From an uncultured Clostridia bacterium (GTDB lineage Bacteria; Bacillota; Clostridia; Lachnospirales; Anaerotignaceae), in the NCBI GenBank assembly GCA_910583755.1, contig CAJTZO010000043.1:1-18902 (forward strand): a stretch of DNA of 18,902 nt, read 5' to 3'. Positions 1-7,022 of the stretch are shown here, piece by piece. How positions within the stretch are numbered: position 1 is the first letter of the stretch; each line of letters starts with the position of its first letter. The notes under the pieces are model-generated. The model saw only the letters and a list, made by a program, of their open reading frames with translations, ran no database searches and was not told where the DNA came from. The position numbers and the translations under genes are program-made.

Positions 1-35
1 TATTTTTAAAAATCTTTTTTGTATTTTTATTTTCA

Positions 36-48
36 TGTTAAGTTAACA
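36..48. repeat. 13-bp perfect palindrome in the gene-free left edge
   Basis: The first 179 bases hold no gene. The only symmetric element I see there is TGTTAAGTTAACA, a perfect palindrome around a central G. It lies about 85 bp upstream of the promoter of the first gene. It could be a protein-binding site, but in DNA this rich in A and T it could equally be chance. Confidence 0.3.
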
Positions 49-130
49 GAACCTTATTAGTATCCTAAAATAAAATCTATTTCATACAAAAACAACCTAT
101 TTCTTTTTAGTAATATGTGGTATACTTTGA

Positions 131-159
131 TTAGAGTTATCTATTTTTTATGTTATACT
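131..159 (+). promoter_or_regulatory. Extended -10 sigma-A-like promoter for the first gene group
   Basis: A TATACT box at 154-159 is preceded by TG one base upstream (TGTTATACT), which is the extended -10 form. A weak -35, TTAGAG, sits 17 bp further up at 131-136. A second TGGTATACT (118-126) lies just upstream and could be a tandem start. Transcription from the first box would begin near 166, shortly before the AAAGGAG ribosome binding site of the gene at 180. Confidence 0.5.
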
Positions 160-179
160 AGGAAAAGGAGAACAAAATA

Positions 180-602
180 ATGAATCAATTAGAATTACTT
201 GTATGTTGTGTGGAAAATTACAGTCATATTAAAAATGTTGCAAGCAACAAAGTAGCGCATTCTTTTTCAGAAAAAGGAATTTTTCAGCTTTTATTAGAAG
301 GATATAAAGTGTATTGTGATATGGATGAGGGATTTTTTATTGGCATGATTGATGGATATATGGAAAATACGATAGATGCAGAAAAAAGCGAATATAATAA
401 GCATAAACAAAGACAGGCAGTATTGCCAAAAGTGTTAAAAGAAATTACAAAAGAATATCATATCACAAAAATAGAAGCAATAGAATCATTTTATCAATCA
501 AAAACAGGAGAATATTTTGCACAGGATAATACAGGATATTATGAAAAAACGGCACAGGAATTAATGGAAAGCTATAAAAAAGAACACAACGAAAAGAAAT
601 AA
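180..602 (+). CDS. Uncharacterised 140-aa protein, DUF3791-like N-terminus
   Basis: The function is unknown. The protein is soluble, has no signal peptide, and is rich in Lys, Glu and Tyr. By eye, residues 1-65 follow the pattern of DUF3791 proteins: a Leu-rich start, an acidic/aromatic 'ENY' segment, then a phenylalanine followed by a glycine turn and 'EGYKVY'. The second half (about 95-140) carries a helical 'IEAIESFYQSKTGEYF' stretch. This likeness is from memory and not a search result. The start at 180 is well supported by AAAGGAG seven bases upstream and an extended -10 promoter. It is the first gene of a plus-strand group with the 90-aa membrane protein and endonuclease V. DUF3791-type proteins sometimes neighbour toxin-like genes, but none is seen here. 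Confidence 0.7.
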   Translation: MNQLELLVCCVENYSHIKNVASNKVAHSFSEKGIFQLLLEGYKVYCDMDEGFFIGMIDGYMENTIDAEKSEYNKHKQRQAVLPKVLKEITKEYHITKIEAIESFYQSKTGEYFAQDNTGYYEKTAQELMESYKKEHNEKK

Positions 603-653
603 TTTCTCAAAAGAAAGCATTATTAAAAAATTTTTATCAGAAAGGATGATACC

Positions 654-926
654 ATGAAAGAACAAAAGGAGCAAAGTTTGATTATATGTCAAATGGGTCA
701 TTTAACATTTTTAACTTCCATATTATGCATTGTACTTCATCGTCTTCAAAAAGGAAAGGATGTACACCAAGCACTTTCTGTTTTTTATTTATATTGTGGG
801 ATAAACCATAGTTTGGAATATAAGGAATCTAAGAAAAAAATTGATATTGTCGCAGCATTTTTTAGTTTTCTGAGTTCTGCACTTTTAATGTTATTTCACT
901 ATCGAAAAAATACAAAAGAGGACTAA
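654..926 (+). CDS. Uncharacterised 90-aa protein with one or two membrane segments
   Basis: I do not recognise the family. A hydrophobic segment at about residues 15-31 and a stronger one at about 63-83 suggest a small membrane protein whose last residues are basic and acidic (HYRKNTKED). The part between them is charged and ends in a lysine-rich stretch. The start is preceded by AGAAAGGA at a normal distance. The gene begins 51 bp after the previous stop and ends 6 bp before the endonuclease V start, so it is probably co-transcribed with both. Nothing in the sequence ties it to DNA repair. Confidence 0.65.
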   Translation: MKEQKEQSLIICQMGHLTFLTSILCIVLHRLQKGKDVHQALSVFYLYCGINHSLEYKESKKKIDIVAAFFSFLSSALLMLFHYRKNTKED

Positions 927-932
927 TCTTTT

Positions 933-1649
933 ATGAAAACACTAGAAAAAAAGGAATTTTTACATTTATCAGAACAAGATTGTATTCAAATTCAGAATAG
1001 ATTGTCTTCTAAAGTAGTACAGCAAGATAAAGTTCCCTTTGAAAAAATTCAAATAGTAGCTGGTGTGGATATTGCTTATTGGAAAGAAAAGGAAAATGAA
1101 ATGGCAGTTTGCTGTATTGTAGTAATAGATATTAAACAAAAAAACATCATAGAAAAACAACATTCTGTAGGAGAAATTAGGTTTCCTTATCTTCCGGGCT
1201 GTTTAGCCTTTCGAGAACTACCATTAATAATGGAAACTGCTAAAAAATTAAATACAAAACCAGAACTATTTTTATTTGATGGAAATGGAATCTTACACCC
1301 ACGTGGAATGGGATTGGCTACCCATGCCTCCTTTTATTTAGAAGTGCCCACAATCGGAATTGCTAAAAAATATTTTAGTGTGGAAGGAGCAACTCTGACT
1401 GCACCAGAAAATTTTGCTGGAGCATATTCTAATATCATAAAAAAAGGTGAAATTATAGGTAGAGCAATTAGAACACATCAAAATGTAAAACCGATTTTTG
1501 TTTCTGTAGGAAATAACATAGAAATCAATACTGCAACAAAATTAGCCATACAATTAACAGAAAAACAAAGTCATATTCCCATTCCAACAAGATATGCAGA
1601 TTTAGAAACACATAAAAAACGAAAAGAATATACCGCAAATTCTGTTTGA
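933..1649 (+). CDS. nfi: Endonuclease V (deoxyinosine 3'-endonuclease)
   Basis: Endonuclease V nicks DNA (and in some species RNA) one nucleotide 3' of a deaminated adenine (inosine), starting repair of deamination damage. The 238-aa length is usual for the family. The metal-binding acidic residues are visible: Asp46 in 'VAGVDIAYW', Glu95 in 'LAFRELP' and Asp116 in 'LFDGNGILHPRGMG'. The lesion-recognition wedge 'PYLPG' is at about residues 85-89, and 'IGIAKKYF' supplies the conserved lysine. The start follows AGAGGACT. It is the last gene of the plus-strand group. Its final codons form the upstream arm of the transcription terminator, so coding sequence and terminator overlap. The catalytic set looks complete. 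Confidence 0.95.
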   Translation: MKTLEKKEFLHLSEQDCIQIQNRLSSKVVQQDKVPFEKIQIVAGVDIAYWKEKENEMAVCCIVVIDIKQKNIIEKQHSVGEIRFPYLPGCLAFRELPLIMETAKKLNTKPELFLFDGNGILHPRGMGLATHASFYLEVPTIGIAKKYFSVEGATLTAPENFAGAYSNIIKKGEIIGRAIRTHQNVKPIFVSVGNNIEINTATKLAIQLTEKQSHIPIPTRYADLETHKKRKEYTANSV

Positions 1650-1664
1650 ATTTGCGGTCTTTTT
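1632..1664 (+). terminator. Intrinsic terminator overlapping the end of nfi, possibly bidirectional
   Basis: A 10-bp perfect stem, ACCGCAAATT (1632-1641) with AATTTGCGGT (1649-1658), closes a 7-base loop and is followed by a T run to 1664. The nfi stop codon (1647-1649) lies in the loop and downstream arm. Read from the minus strand, the same hairpin follows the glcK stop by a few bases and is followed by a T-rich stretch, so it may end both convergent genes. Confidence 0.85.
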
Positions 1665-1666
1665 GC

Positions 1667-2629
1667 TTATTCTACAATAGACGCAGCGCCAATAATACCA
1701 GCATCATTCCCCAATGTTGCACGAATAATTGGAGGAATAAAAGCTCTTTCTCCTGCAAAACAATATTTTTTAATATATGCATTTAAGGGGTCTGTCAAGT
1801 AAGTACCTTGATTGCAAACACCACCACTTAATAATACAACATCAGGACGGAAAATATTTACCATATTTACAATTCCTTCTCCTAAATATTTAATATAATT
1901 TTCAACCACTTCTTTTCCAGCAGCATCTCCTTTTTTTGCAGCATCAAAAGGAGTGATGCCATTAATTTCCTCTATATTTCCATTACAAAGTGTATTTAAT
2001 AAAGATTCTGGATGTTGTTGTGCAGCACGTTTTGTATCACGAATCAGGGCGGTTGCAGAAGAATAGGCTTCAAAACATCCATGTCTGCCACAAGTACAAT
2101 ATTCTCCACCGGAAACAATGGTGATGTGACCCAATTCTGCACCGCCAGCGTGCCCACCTTCAAAGATTTTTTTATCCATAACAATACCACCACCAACACC
2201 AGTACCTAGTGTAATCATAATAGCATTATCATATTCCATAGCAGCACCACCAACAACTTCCCCTAATGCAGCACAGTTTGCGTCGTTGGATAAGCCCATA
2301 GGCAAATCAATATATTTCTTTAATTCTTGTAAGATTGGCACATGCTCCCAATTTAGATTTCCGGCAAATACAACAATACCATTTTTTGAATCAATACAAC
2401 CCGGACTACCAATACCCAACGCTTTACATTCAGAAAGAGAAATACCTGTTTTTTCTAAAACAAAAAGAACAGCATCTGCCATATCTTTAATAACTTCAGT
2501 GTAATCACGATTTGCTAATGTTTTAACCGAATGACTTGCAATGATTTTTTGACTTTGGTCAACAATCCCTACTTTAATATTTGTTCCACCTAAATCAATC
2601 CCAATACGATAGTTTTTTTCATTTGTCAT
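1667..2629 (-). CDS. glcK: ROK-family glucokinase
   Basis: This protein phosphorylates glucose to glucose-6-phosphate with ATP in the cytoplasm. The N-terminal phosphate loop 'GIDLGGTNIKVGI' and the catalytic Asp in 'LSNDANCAALGE' are present. The ROK zinc site 'CTCGRHGCFE' follows 'GGHAGGAELGHI', whose His is also a zinc ligand. There is no N-terminal helix-turn-helix, so this is a sugar kinase and not a ROK repressor. I chose the start at 2629 (MTNEKN, 320 aa) because GGGAAGGAG lies just upstream. An in-frame ATG at 2656 would add nine residues and leave that site inside the gene. A TTGCTT/TATAAT promoter precedes it. The gene is monocistronic, convergent with nfi and divergent from the alarmone synthetase. 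Glucose as substrate is inferred from the family. Confidence 0.9.
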   Translation of the reverse strand: MTNEKNYRIGIDLGGTNIKVGIVDQSQKIIASHSVKTLANRDYTEVIKDMADAVLFVLEKTGISLSECKALGIGSPGCIDSKNGIVVFAGNLNWEHVPILQELKKYIDLPMGLSNDANCAALGEVVGGAAMEYDNAIMITLGTGVGGGIVMDKKIFEGGHAGGAELGHITIVSGGEYCTCGRHGCFEAYSSATALIRDTKRAAQQHPESLLNTLCNGNIEEINGITPFDAAKKGDAAGKEVVENYIKYLGEGIVNMVNIFRPDVVLLSGGVCNQGTYLTDPLNAYIKKYCFAGERAFIPPIIRATLGNDAGIIGAASIVE

Positions 2630-2670
2630 TTTTTTCGCTCCTTCCCTTATTTGCAAATTTCATTTTTTTT

Positions 2671-2699
2671 ATTATAAAATAGATAAATAAAAAAAGCAA
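2671..2699 (-). promoter_or_regulatory. Sigma-A promoter for glcK
   Basis: Read on the minus strand, TTGCTT (2694-2699) is separated by 17 bp from a perfect TATAAT (2671-2676). Transcription would start about 35 bp before the glcK ATG. It is back to back with the promoter of the divergent alarmone synthetase gene, and the two -35 boxes are only about 12 bp apart, so the two promoters may compete. Confidence 0.7.
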
Positions 2700-2711
2700 T
2701 ATGGCTTTGTA

Positions 2712-2740
2712 TTGGCTTTTTGATAAATTTGTTGTAAAAT
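2712..2740 (+). promoter_or_regulatory. Sigma-A promoter for the alarmone synthetase gene
   Basis: TTGGCT (2712-2717) lies 17 bp before TAAAAT (2735-2740). The predicted start near 2747 gives a leader of roughly 30 bases that contains the strong ACGGAGGTG ribosome binding site. Confidence 0.6.
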
Positions 2741-2775
2741 GGAATTGTCGAAAAAAATATACGGAGGTGTTTTAT

Positions 2776-3573
2776 ATGGAAGTGCTGAATTGGAAGGAAT
2801 TGCTTTATCCTTATACGCAAACCGTAGAAGAACTTCTTGTAAAATTTCAGAGTATACAAAAAGAATGTAAAAACTTGGGTGTTTATTGTCCGATTGAAAG
2901 TGTTAATGGGAGAGTTAAAAAAGCGGCTAGTATTATGGATAAAATAGCAAGAAAGCAAATTCCATATGAAAAAATAGAAAAGGAAATTGAAGATATTGCC
3001 GGTATTAGAATATTATGTCAATTTGTAGAGGATATTTATAAAGTGATTGATATGATAAGAATGCGAGATGGCAGAGATATGTATATTGTACAAGAAAAAG
3101 ATTACATTAAAAATAAAAAGCCTAGTGGCTACCAAAGTTATCATATTATTATCAAATATCCTTTAAATACTGCTTTTGGTTATCGGGAAGTGATGGCAGA
3201 AATACAAATTCGAACACTTGCCATGAATTTTTGGGCAACAGCAGAACATTCTTTACGCTATAAATATAGTGGTAATATTCCTGATTCTATCCAAGACAGA
3301 CTGACAAACTGTGCAGATGCCGCTTTTCATTTAGATAATGAAATGTCAACTATAAGAGGAGAAATTATTAATGCACAACAATTAAATGAAATTAAACAAA
3401 ATTTAGTAAATAATATTTTAGAGAATATACAAAATCTTTATTTTGTGGCAAAATTAGATGATATGAATAAAATCAATAAAGAATTTATTGACTTATGGGA
3501 GGCGGATGATGTAGATAAACTGAGGGAATTTAATGAAAAATTAAATATTATGGCAGAATTATATCGTATTTAG
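2776..3573 (+). CDS. relQ: RelQ/YjbM-type small alarmone synthetase (GTP pyrophosphokinase)
   Basis: The protein transfers pyrophosphate from ATP to GDP or GTP, making the stringent-response alarmones (p)ppGpp. The synthetase-only RelA/SpoT domain is complete. It shows 'NGRVKKAASIMDK' at about 44-56, 'DIAGIR' at 73-78, 'GYQSYH' at 118-123, and 'AEIQIRT...NFWATAEHSLRYKY' at 141-164, with Glu142 as the likely catalytic residue. There is no HD hydrolase, TGS or ACT domain, so it is a small alarmone synthetase close to Bacillus YjbM/RelQ. At 265 aa it is longer than the usual roughly 210, and the extra length is a charged helical C-terminus. The start at 2776 follows ACGGAGGTG; the in-frame ATG at 2701 lies upstream of the promoter and is not credible. 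The lipoprotein gene follows after 15 bp. Confidence 0.92.
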   Translation: MEVLNWKELLYPYTQTVEELLVKFQSIQKECKNLGVYCPIESVNGRVKKAASIMDKIARKQIPYEKIEKEIEDIAGIRILCQFVEDIYKVIDMIRMRDGRDMYIVQEKDYIKNKKPSGYQSYHIIIKYPLNTAFGYREVMAEIQIRTLAMNFWATAEHSLRYKYSGNIPDSIQDRLTNCADAAFHLDNEMSTIRGEIINAQQLNEIKQNLVNNILENIQNLYFVAKLDDMNKINKEFIDLWEADDVDKLREFNEKLNIMAELYRI

Positions 3574-3588
3574 CAGAAAGGGATTGTT

Positions 3589-4512
3589 ATGAAAAAAATA
3601 CTATTATTACTGATGGTAGCTTGTGTTTTGATGCCGTTTTCAGGCTGTACTACACAGCAGGAACAGCCAAGTGCAGAACAAGAAGTTGAAAATCCATTAA
3701 ACAATTTAGAAACAACTTATTTTGCAGAAACAGAAAGTAAACCAATCAGTATAGAAAATTTAGCGTATGACATACAAACAGGTCATTTTTTAGTGGGAAC
3801 AGAAAAAAATAACAGAATAGAGTTATACTACCCACAAATTGATACAGTGAGTGCTTTACCAGATGGAGTAGAGCAAACAGTCTGGCTAGAACAAATCAAA
3901 AGTGATTTCCAAAGAACAGAGTTATTTCGACAGGCTGCAATGACTTTTTATGTAGAACAAACTGCAAATATGACAGAAGAAGAAATGAATACAGAGCAAT
4001 TATTTGTAGACAGTCGGTATAGAATACAAACTGCAAATGATAAAATCATCAGTGCATTATATCAAGAAGGTGTTTCTCGGCTAGGGCGTTCTGCTAGTTA
4101 TAGTGCTGTAGGAATCACTGTTAGTTTAGCGGAAAACAGAGCATTACAAATTAATGAAATGATTACAGATTTTGATACATTGTTAACCCTACTGGAAACA
4201 GACCAATTTACACCTGTTCCCTATTTTGAAAATGAAACAATGCCTTTTAGCCAGTTAATGGGGACTATGCCATACATGCGAGAGGAAATTGTAGAAATAT
4301 TAAAAAACAATAATAAAAGGGCTATGTTTACAGAAACAGAAGAAGGTGCTGAAATATTATGGGAAAATCGTGTGTTTGAATGGTATCTATGGGATAATCA
4401 ACTTGTGATTGTATATATTGAAGATGGGTATAATCATCAATATGCGATAAAATTAGAAAATATAAGGGATATCATAGAAGATAGTTTTTATCAAAATTAT
4501 ATAGAAGTATAG
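3589..4512 (+). CDS. Lipoprotein, possibly DUF4163/DUF3298-type extracytoplasmic protein
   Basis: The N-terminus is a clear lipoprotein signal: two lysines, a hydrophobic stretch, and the lipobox 'FSGC' with the modified Cys at residue 20. The mature 287-residue protein is acidic and should be anchored outside the membrane. A Gln/Glu-rich linker follows the Cys. The middle part 'IISALYQEGVSRLGRSASYSAVGITVSLAEN', followed by 'LQINEMITDFDTLL', resembles the layout of DUF4163/DUF3298 domains, found in RsiV-like and PdaC-like proteins. This is recalled from memory and unverified, and no enzyme motif is evident. The start follows AGAAAGGG. The gene probably shares the transcript of the alarmone synthetase 15 bp upstream and is ended by the hairpin at 4546-4583. 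Confidence 0.75.
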   Translation: MKKILLLLMVACVLMPFSGCTTQQEQPSAEQEVENPLNNLETTYFAETESKPISIENLAYDIQTGHFLVGTEKNNRIELYYPQIDTVSALPDGVEQTVWLEQIKSDFQRTELFRQAAMTFYVEQTANMTEEEMNTEQLFVDSRYRIQTANDKIISALYQEGVSRLGRSASYSAVGITVSLAENRALQINEMITDFDTLLTLLETDQFTPVPYFENETMPFSQLMGTMPYMREEIVEILKNNNKRAMFTETEEGAEILWENRVFEWYLWDNQLVIVYIEDGYNHQYAIKLENIRDIIEDSFYQNYIEV

Positions 4513-4545
4513 AACAAAAAAGGTAGCCTTTTATAGAATTATTTA

Positions 4546-4583
4546 AAAAAATCCCCCTTTTTTTCAAAAAGTGGGGATTTTTT
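4546..4583. terminator. Bidirectional terminator between convergent genes
   Basis: A run of A, then ATCCCC (4551-4556), pairs with GGGGAT (4573-4578) and a run of T to 4583. The A/T runs make the stem work in both directions. It lies between the plus-strand lipoprotein gene and the minus-strand gene ending at 4582, whose stop codon falls inside the downstream T run. Confidence 0.8.
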
Positions 4584-5052
4584 ATATTTCTCTATATTCC
4601 ACAATATTATAATCATAAAACGACTTTAGCCAGCCAAAAATGGACGGGAAATTTTCAAAAGATTTTATGGTTAAATCCGTAATTTTACCATTTTCAGCTC
4701 CCTCGACAATGATAAAAACAATATTAACAGCCTTTGGAGAATAAATATAGGCAAGTGGTATTTCTTTCTTTTGTTCTTTTGGAGTATCAATTTCTGCAAT
4801 AAAAGATTCTCCATGTTGATAAAATTCTCTCCCTATTTTTATCTTTTCGCCAGGTGCAATGGTAGTAATATCCATTTTTTCTATATTGTCACTTCTGGGA
4901 TTAGGTATCAAAGAAATTCTTTCAATACATTGTTCTGTTCTATTTTCTATGATAATATTGTATCCCTTGTCATATGTTACATTTGCATATAAAAATAAAA
5001 TGAAAAAAATGCTAATTACTGTAAAAATAATTTTTTTCTGTTTATTCTTCAA
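4582..5052 (-). CDS. Small membrane-anchored extracytoplasmic protein of unknown function, TTG start
   Basis: I do not recognise this 156-aa protein. A lysine-rich N-terminus leads into one hydrophobic segment at about residues 8-24, with no signal-peptidase or lipobox motif. It is therefore probably an N-terminally anchored protein with a roughly 130-residue outer domain rich in beta-forming residues ('YNIIIENRTEQCIERISLI'). The start is TTG at 5050-5052, supported by GGAAAGGG eight bases upstream; I see no better ATG. It begins 38 bp after hisA with no terminator between them, so it could be the last cistron of the his operon, in the place where hisF often lies. It shows no barrel or phosphate-binding motif and is not HisF. 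A role in histidine metabolism should not be assumed. Confidence 0.65.
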   Translation of the reverse strand: MKNKQKKIIFTVISIFFILFLYANVTYDKGYNIIIENRTEQCIERISLIPNPRSDNIEKMDITTIAPGEKIKIGREFYQHGESFIAEIDTPKEQKKEIPLAYIYSPKAVNIVFIIVEGAENGKITDLTIKSFENFPSIFGWLKSFYDYNIVEYREI

Positions 5053-5090
5053 TTATATACCCTTTCCAACGTTCTATAAAGTTAAATTTC

Positions 5091-5810
5091 TTATTTTTCA
5101 AAAACAGAAACAATTTCATTTAATTGTAATGTAGCTTGATAAAGTGCTTTTCCTACAATTACACCTTGTACTCCAATTTCTTGTACTTTTTTTAAATCCT
5201 GCATACTAGAGATTCCTCCAGATGCAATGATATTTAGCCCTGTTTTCTCTACAAGCTCCTTTGTACTATCTATATTAACACCTGACATCATACCATCTTT
5301 TGCAATGTCTGTATAAATAATGGTTTTTATGCCATACTCCTTCATTTGAAGGCATAACTCCAATGCTGAGATATTGCTGATTTCTTCCCAACCTGCCACA
5401 GCAACATTACCATTTTTTGCATCAATTCCTACAACAATTTTATCCGAACCAAATTTTTGTACTGCTTGTTTTACCAGTTCCGGCTGATGTACGGCAACAG
5501 TTCCTAATATTACTCGTGCAACCCCTTTTGACAATTTTCTTTCAATATCTTCAAAAGAACGAACACCACCACCGGTTTGTACAGGAATATTACTTAATTT
5601 TGCAATCTCTGCTATGATTTCTTCATTTTGTGAATTACCTTGCTTTGCGCCATCTAAATCCACAATATGTAAATAACTTGCACCTTGTGCAAGCCAATTT
5701 TGCGCTGCTTTTACTGGGTTTTCCTCATACACTGTAACAGCATCAAAATTTCCTTGTGTCAATCTAACACATTTTCCATCTTTTATATCAACTGCTGGAT
5801 AAATCTGCAT
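5091..5810 (-). CDS. hisA: Phosphoribosylformimino-5-aminoimidazole carboxamide ribotide isomerase
   Basis: HisA carries out the Amadori isomerisation of ProFAR to PRFAR, step four of histidine biosynthesis. The 239-aa length fits a single TIM barrel. The catalytic Asp8 is in 'YPAVDIKDGKCVRL', the second catalytic Asp in 'YTDIAKDGMMSGVN', and the phosphate-binding glycine turns are 'QTGGGVRSF' and 'IASGGISS'. The start ATG shares one base with the hisH stop (TAATG), which implies translational coupling, and GGGAGGATT precedes it inside hisH. It is the last recognisable his gene here. hisF, its usual neighbour and the next enzyme, does not follow. Confidence 0.96.
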   Translation of the reverse strand: MQIYPAVDIKDGKCVRLTQGNFDAVTVYEENPVKAAQNWLAQGASYLHIVDLDGAKQGNSQNEEIIAEIAKLSNIPVQTGGGVRSFEDIERKLSKGVARVILGTVAVHQPELVKQAVQKFGSDKIVVGIDAKNGNVAVAGWEEISNISALELCLQMKEYGIKTIIYTDIAKDGMMSGVNIDSTKELVEKTGLNIIASGGISSMQDLKKVQEIGVQGVIVGKALYQATLQLNEIVSVFEK

Positions 5811-6409
5811 TATGCAATCCTCCCAAAATTTTCTAATATTTTTAATCCTATTTCCCCACTTTTTTCAGGATGAAATTGTAAGGCAAATATTTTATCTTTT
5901 TGTGCTGCAACCTGTATTTCTTTTCCATAATATGTTGTCGCACTTACAATGTCTGCTTCTGTTTGCAAATAATAAGAATGTACAAAATAAACATAAGGTT
6001 CTGAAGGCAATCCCTCAAACAAAGGGAATTCCTTTTTGATATTCAAAGAATTCCAACCCATATGAGGAATTTTTATTCCCTCTGGTAATCGTTTAATTTC
6101 TCCTTGTAATATACCTAATCCTTTATGTTCTCCATATTCATAACTCTTTTCAAAAAACATTTGCATTCCCAAACAAATTCCGAGTAAAGGCTTTTTTTGT
6201 GCTACTGTTTCTAACAGAATCTTATCTATTTCTTTTTGTCGAATCGTTTCCATTGCGTCCTTGAATGCTCCTACTCCGGGTAAAATTATTTTGTCTGCTT
6301 TTTGTATTACTGCTATGTCTTCTGTTATTACTGCTTCCATCCCAAGATATTCAAAGGCTTTTTGCACACTTCTGAGATTTCCCATACCATAATCAATAAT
6401 TGCAATCAT
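5810..6409 (-). CDS. hisH: Imidazole glycerol phosphate synthase, glutaminase subunit
   Basis: HisH hydrolyses glutamine and channels ammonia to HisF, together forming imidazole glycerol phosphate and AICAR. This 199-aa class I amidotransferase keeps the catalytic triad: Cys79 in 'LLGICLGMQ', His180 and Glu182 in 'LQFHPEKSG'. The oxyanion-strand region 'LPGVGAF' is at about 43-49. I chose the start at 6409 (MIAIIDYGMGNLRS) because the conserved N-terminus begins there and GGAGGGATAAC precedes it; a longer in-frame ATG at 6475 lies inside hisB. The gap to hisB is one base and hisA overlaps by one base. Its obligate partner HisF is not encoded in the window and must come from elsewhere if the pathway works. 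Confidence 0.96.
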   Translation of the reverse strand: MIAIIDYGMGNLRSVQKAFEYLGMEAVITEDIAVIQKADKIILPGVGAFKDAMETIRQKEIDKILLETVAQKKPLLGICLGMQMFFEKSYEYGEHKGLGILQGEIKRLPEGIKIPHMGWNSLNIKKEFPLFEGLPSEPYVYFVHSYYLQTEADIVSATTYYGKEIQVAAQKDKIFALQFHPEKSGEIGLKILENFGRIA

Positions 6410-6410
6410 G

Positions 6411-7001
6411 TTATCCCTCCAACATTCCTTTTGTAGAAAGTACCCCGTCAATTCTTTTATCATAAGATACTGCAATATCTAATGCTTTTCCAAATGCCTT
6501 AAACATTGCCTCTGCAATATGATGGTCATTTTTTCCAGATAATACTTTTAAATGTAAATTGAATCCAGCGTGTAAGCAAAGTGCTCTAAAAAACTCCTCT
6601 ATCATTTGTGTATCCATTTCTCCTATTTTTTCTGATTGAAAAGTTGCATCAAATCCTAAATAGGGTCTTCCGGAAATATCTAAAGCGCATATCACAAGCG
6701 CTTCTTCCATTGGTAAGATAAAACTACCATATCGTTTTATTCCTTCTTTTTCGCCTAATGCTTCCGAAATTGCTTTTCCTAACACAATTCCCACATCTTC
6801 TATGGTATGATGACAGTCAACATATAAATCTCCTTTTGCTCCTAGTGTTAAATCGATAAAACCATGTTTGGAAACATGTGTCAACATATGGTCAAAAAAT
6901 CCAATGCCTGTATGAATATCATTTTTTCCGTTTCCATCTAAATTTAATTGAACCGAAATATCGGTTTCAAATGTTTTTCTATTGATTTCTGCTGTTCTCA
7001 T
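6411..7001 (-). CDS. hisB: Imidazoleglycerol-phosphate dehydratase
   Basis: HisB removes water from imidazole glycerol phosphate to give imidazole acetol phosphate, using a two-manganese centre. The 196-aa monofunctional form is complete, with 'GIGFFDHMLTHVSKHG' near residue 32 and 'DCHHTIEDVGIVLG' near 62. The later repeat of the metal site is 'KNDHHIAEAMFKAFGKAL'. There is no histidinol-phosphatase domain, as is usual outside the Enterobacteria, so that activity needs a separate gene not seen here. AAGGAG lies just before the ATG, and hisD ends 21 bp upstream. Confidence 0.97.
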   Translation of the reverse strand: MRTAEINRKTFETDISVQLNLDGNGKNDIHTGIGFFDHMLTHVSKHGFIDLTLGAKGDLYVDCHHTIEDVGIVLGKAISEALGEKEGIKRYGSFILPMEEALVICALDISGRPYLGFDATFQSEKIGEMDTQMIEEFFRALCLHAGFNLHLKVLSGKNDHHIAEAMFKAFGKALDIAVSYDKRIDGVLSTKGMLEG

Positions 7002-7022
7002 GAGTTACTCCTTTCCTCACAT

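Noticed and set aside
4582..5052. hisF or a degraded hisF after hisA
   Set aside because: The protein has an N-terminal membrane segment and no TIM-barrel or phosphate-binding motifs; its length is about 60% of HisF.
4859..5134. Plus-strand open frame of 91 aa opposite the small membrane protein and hisA end
   Set aside because: It has no ribosome site and is antisense to two better supported genes.
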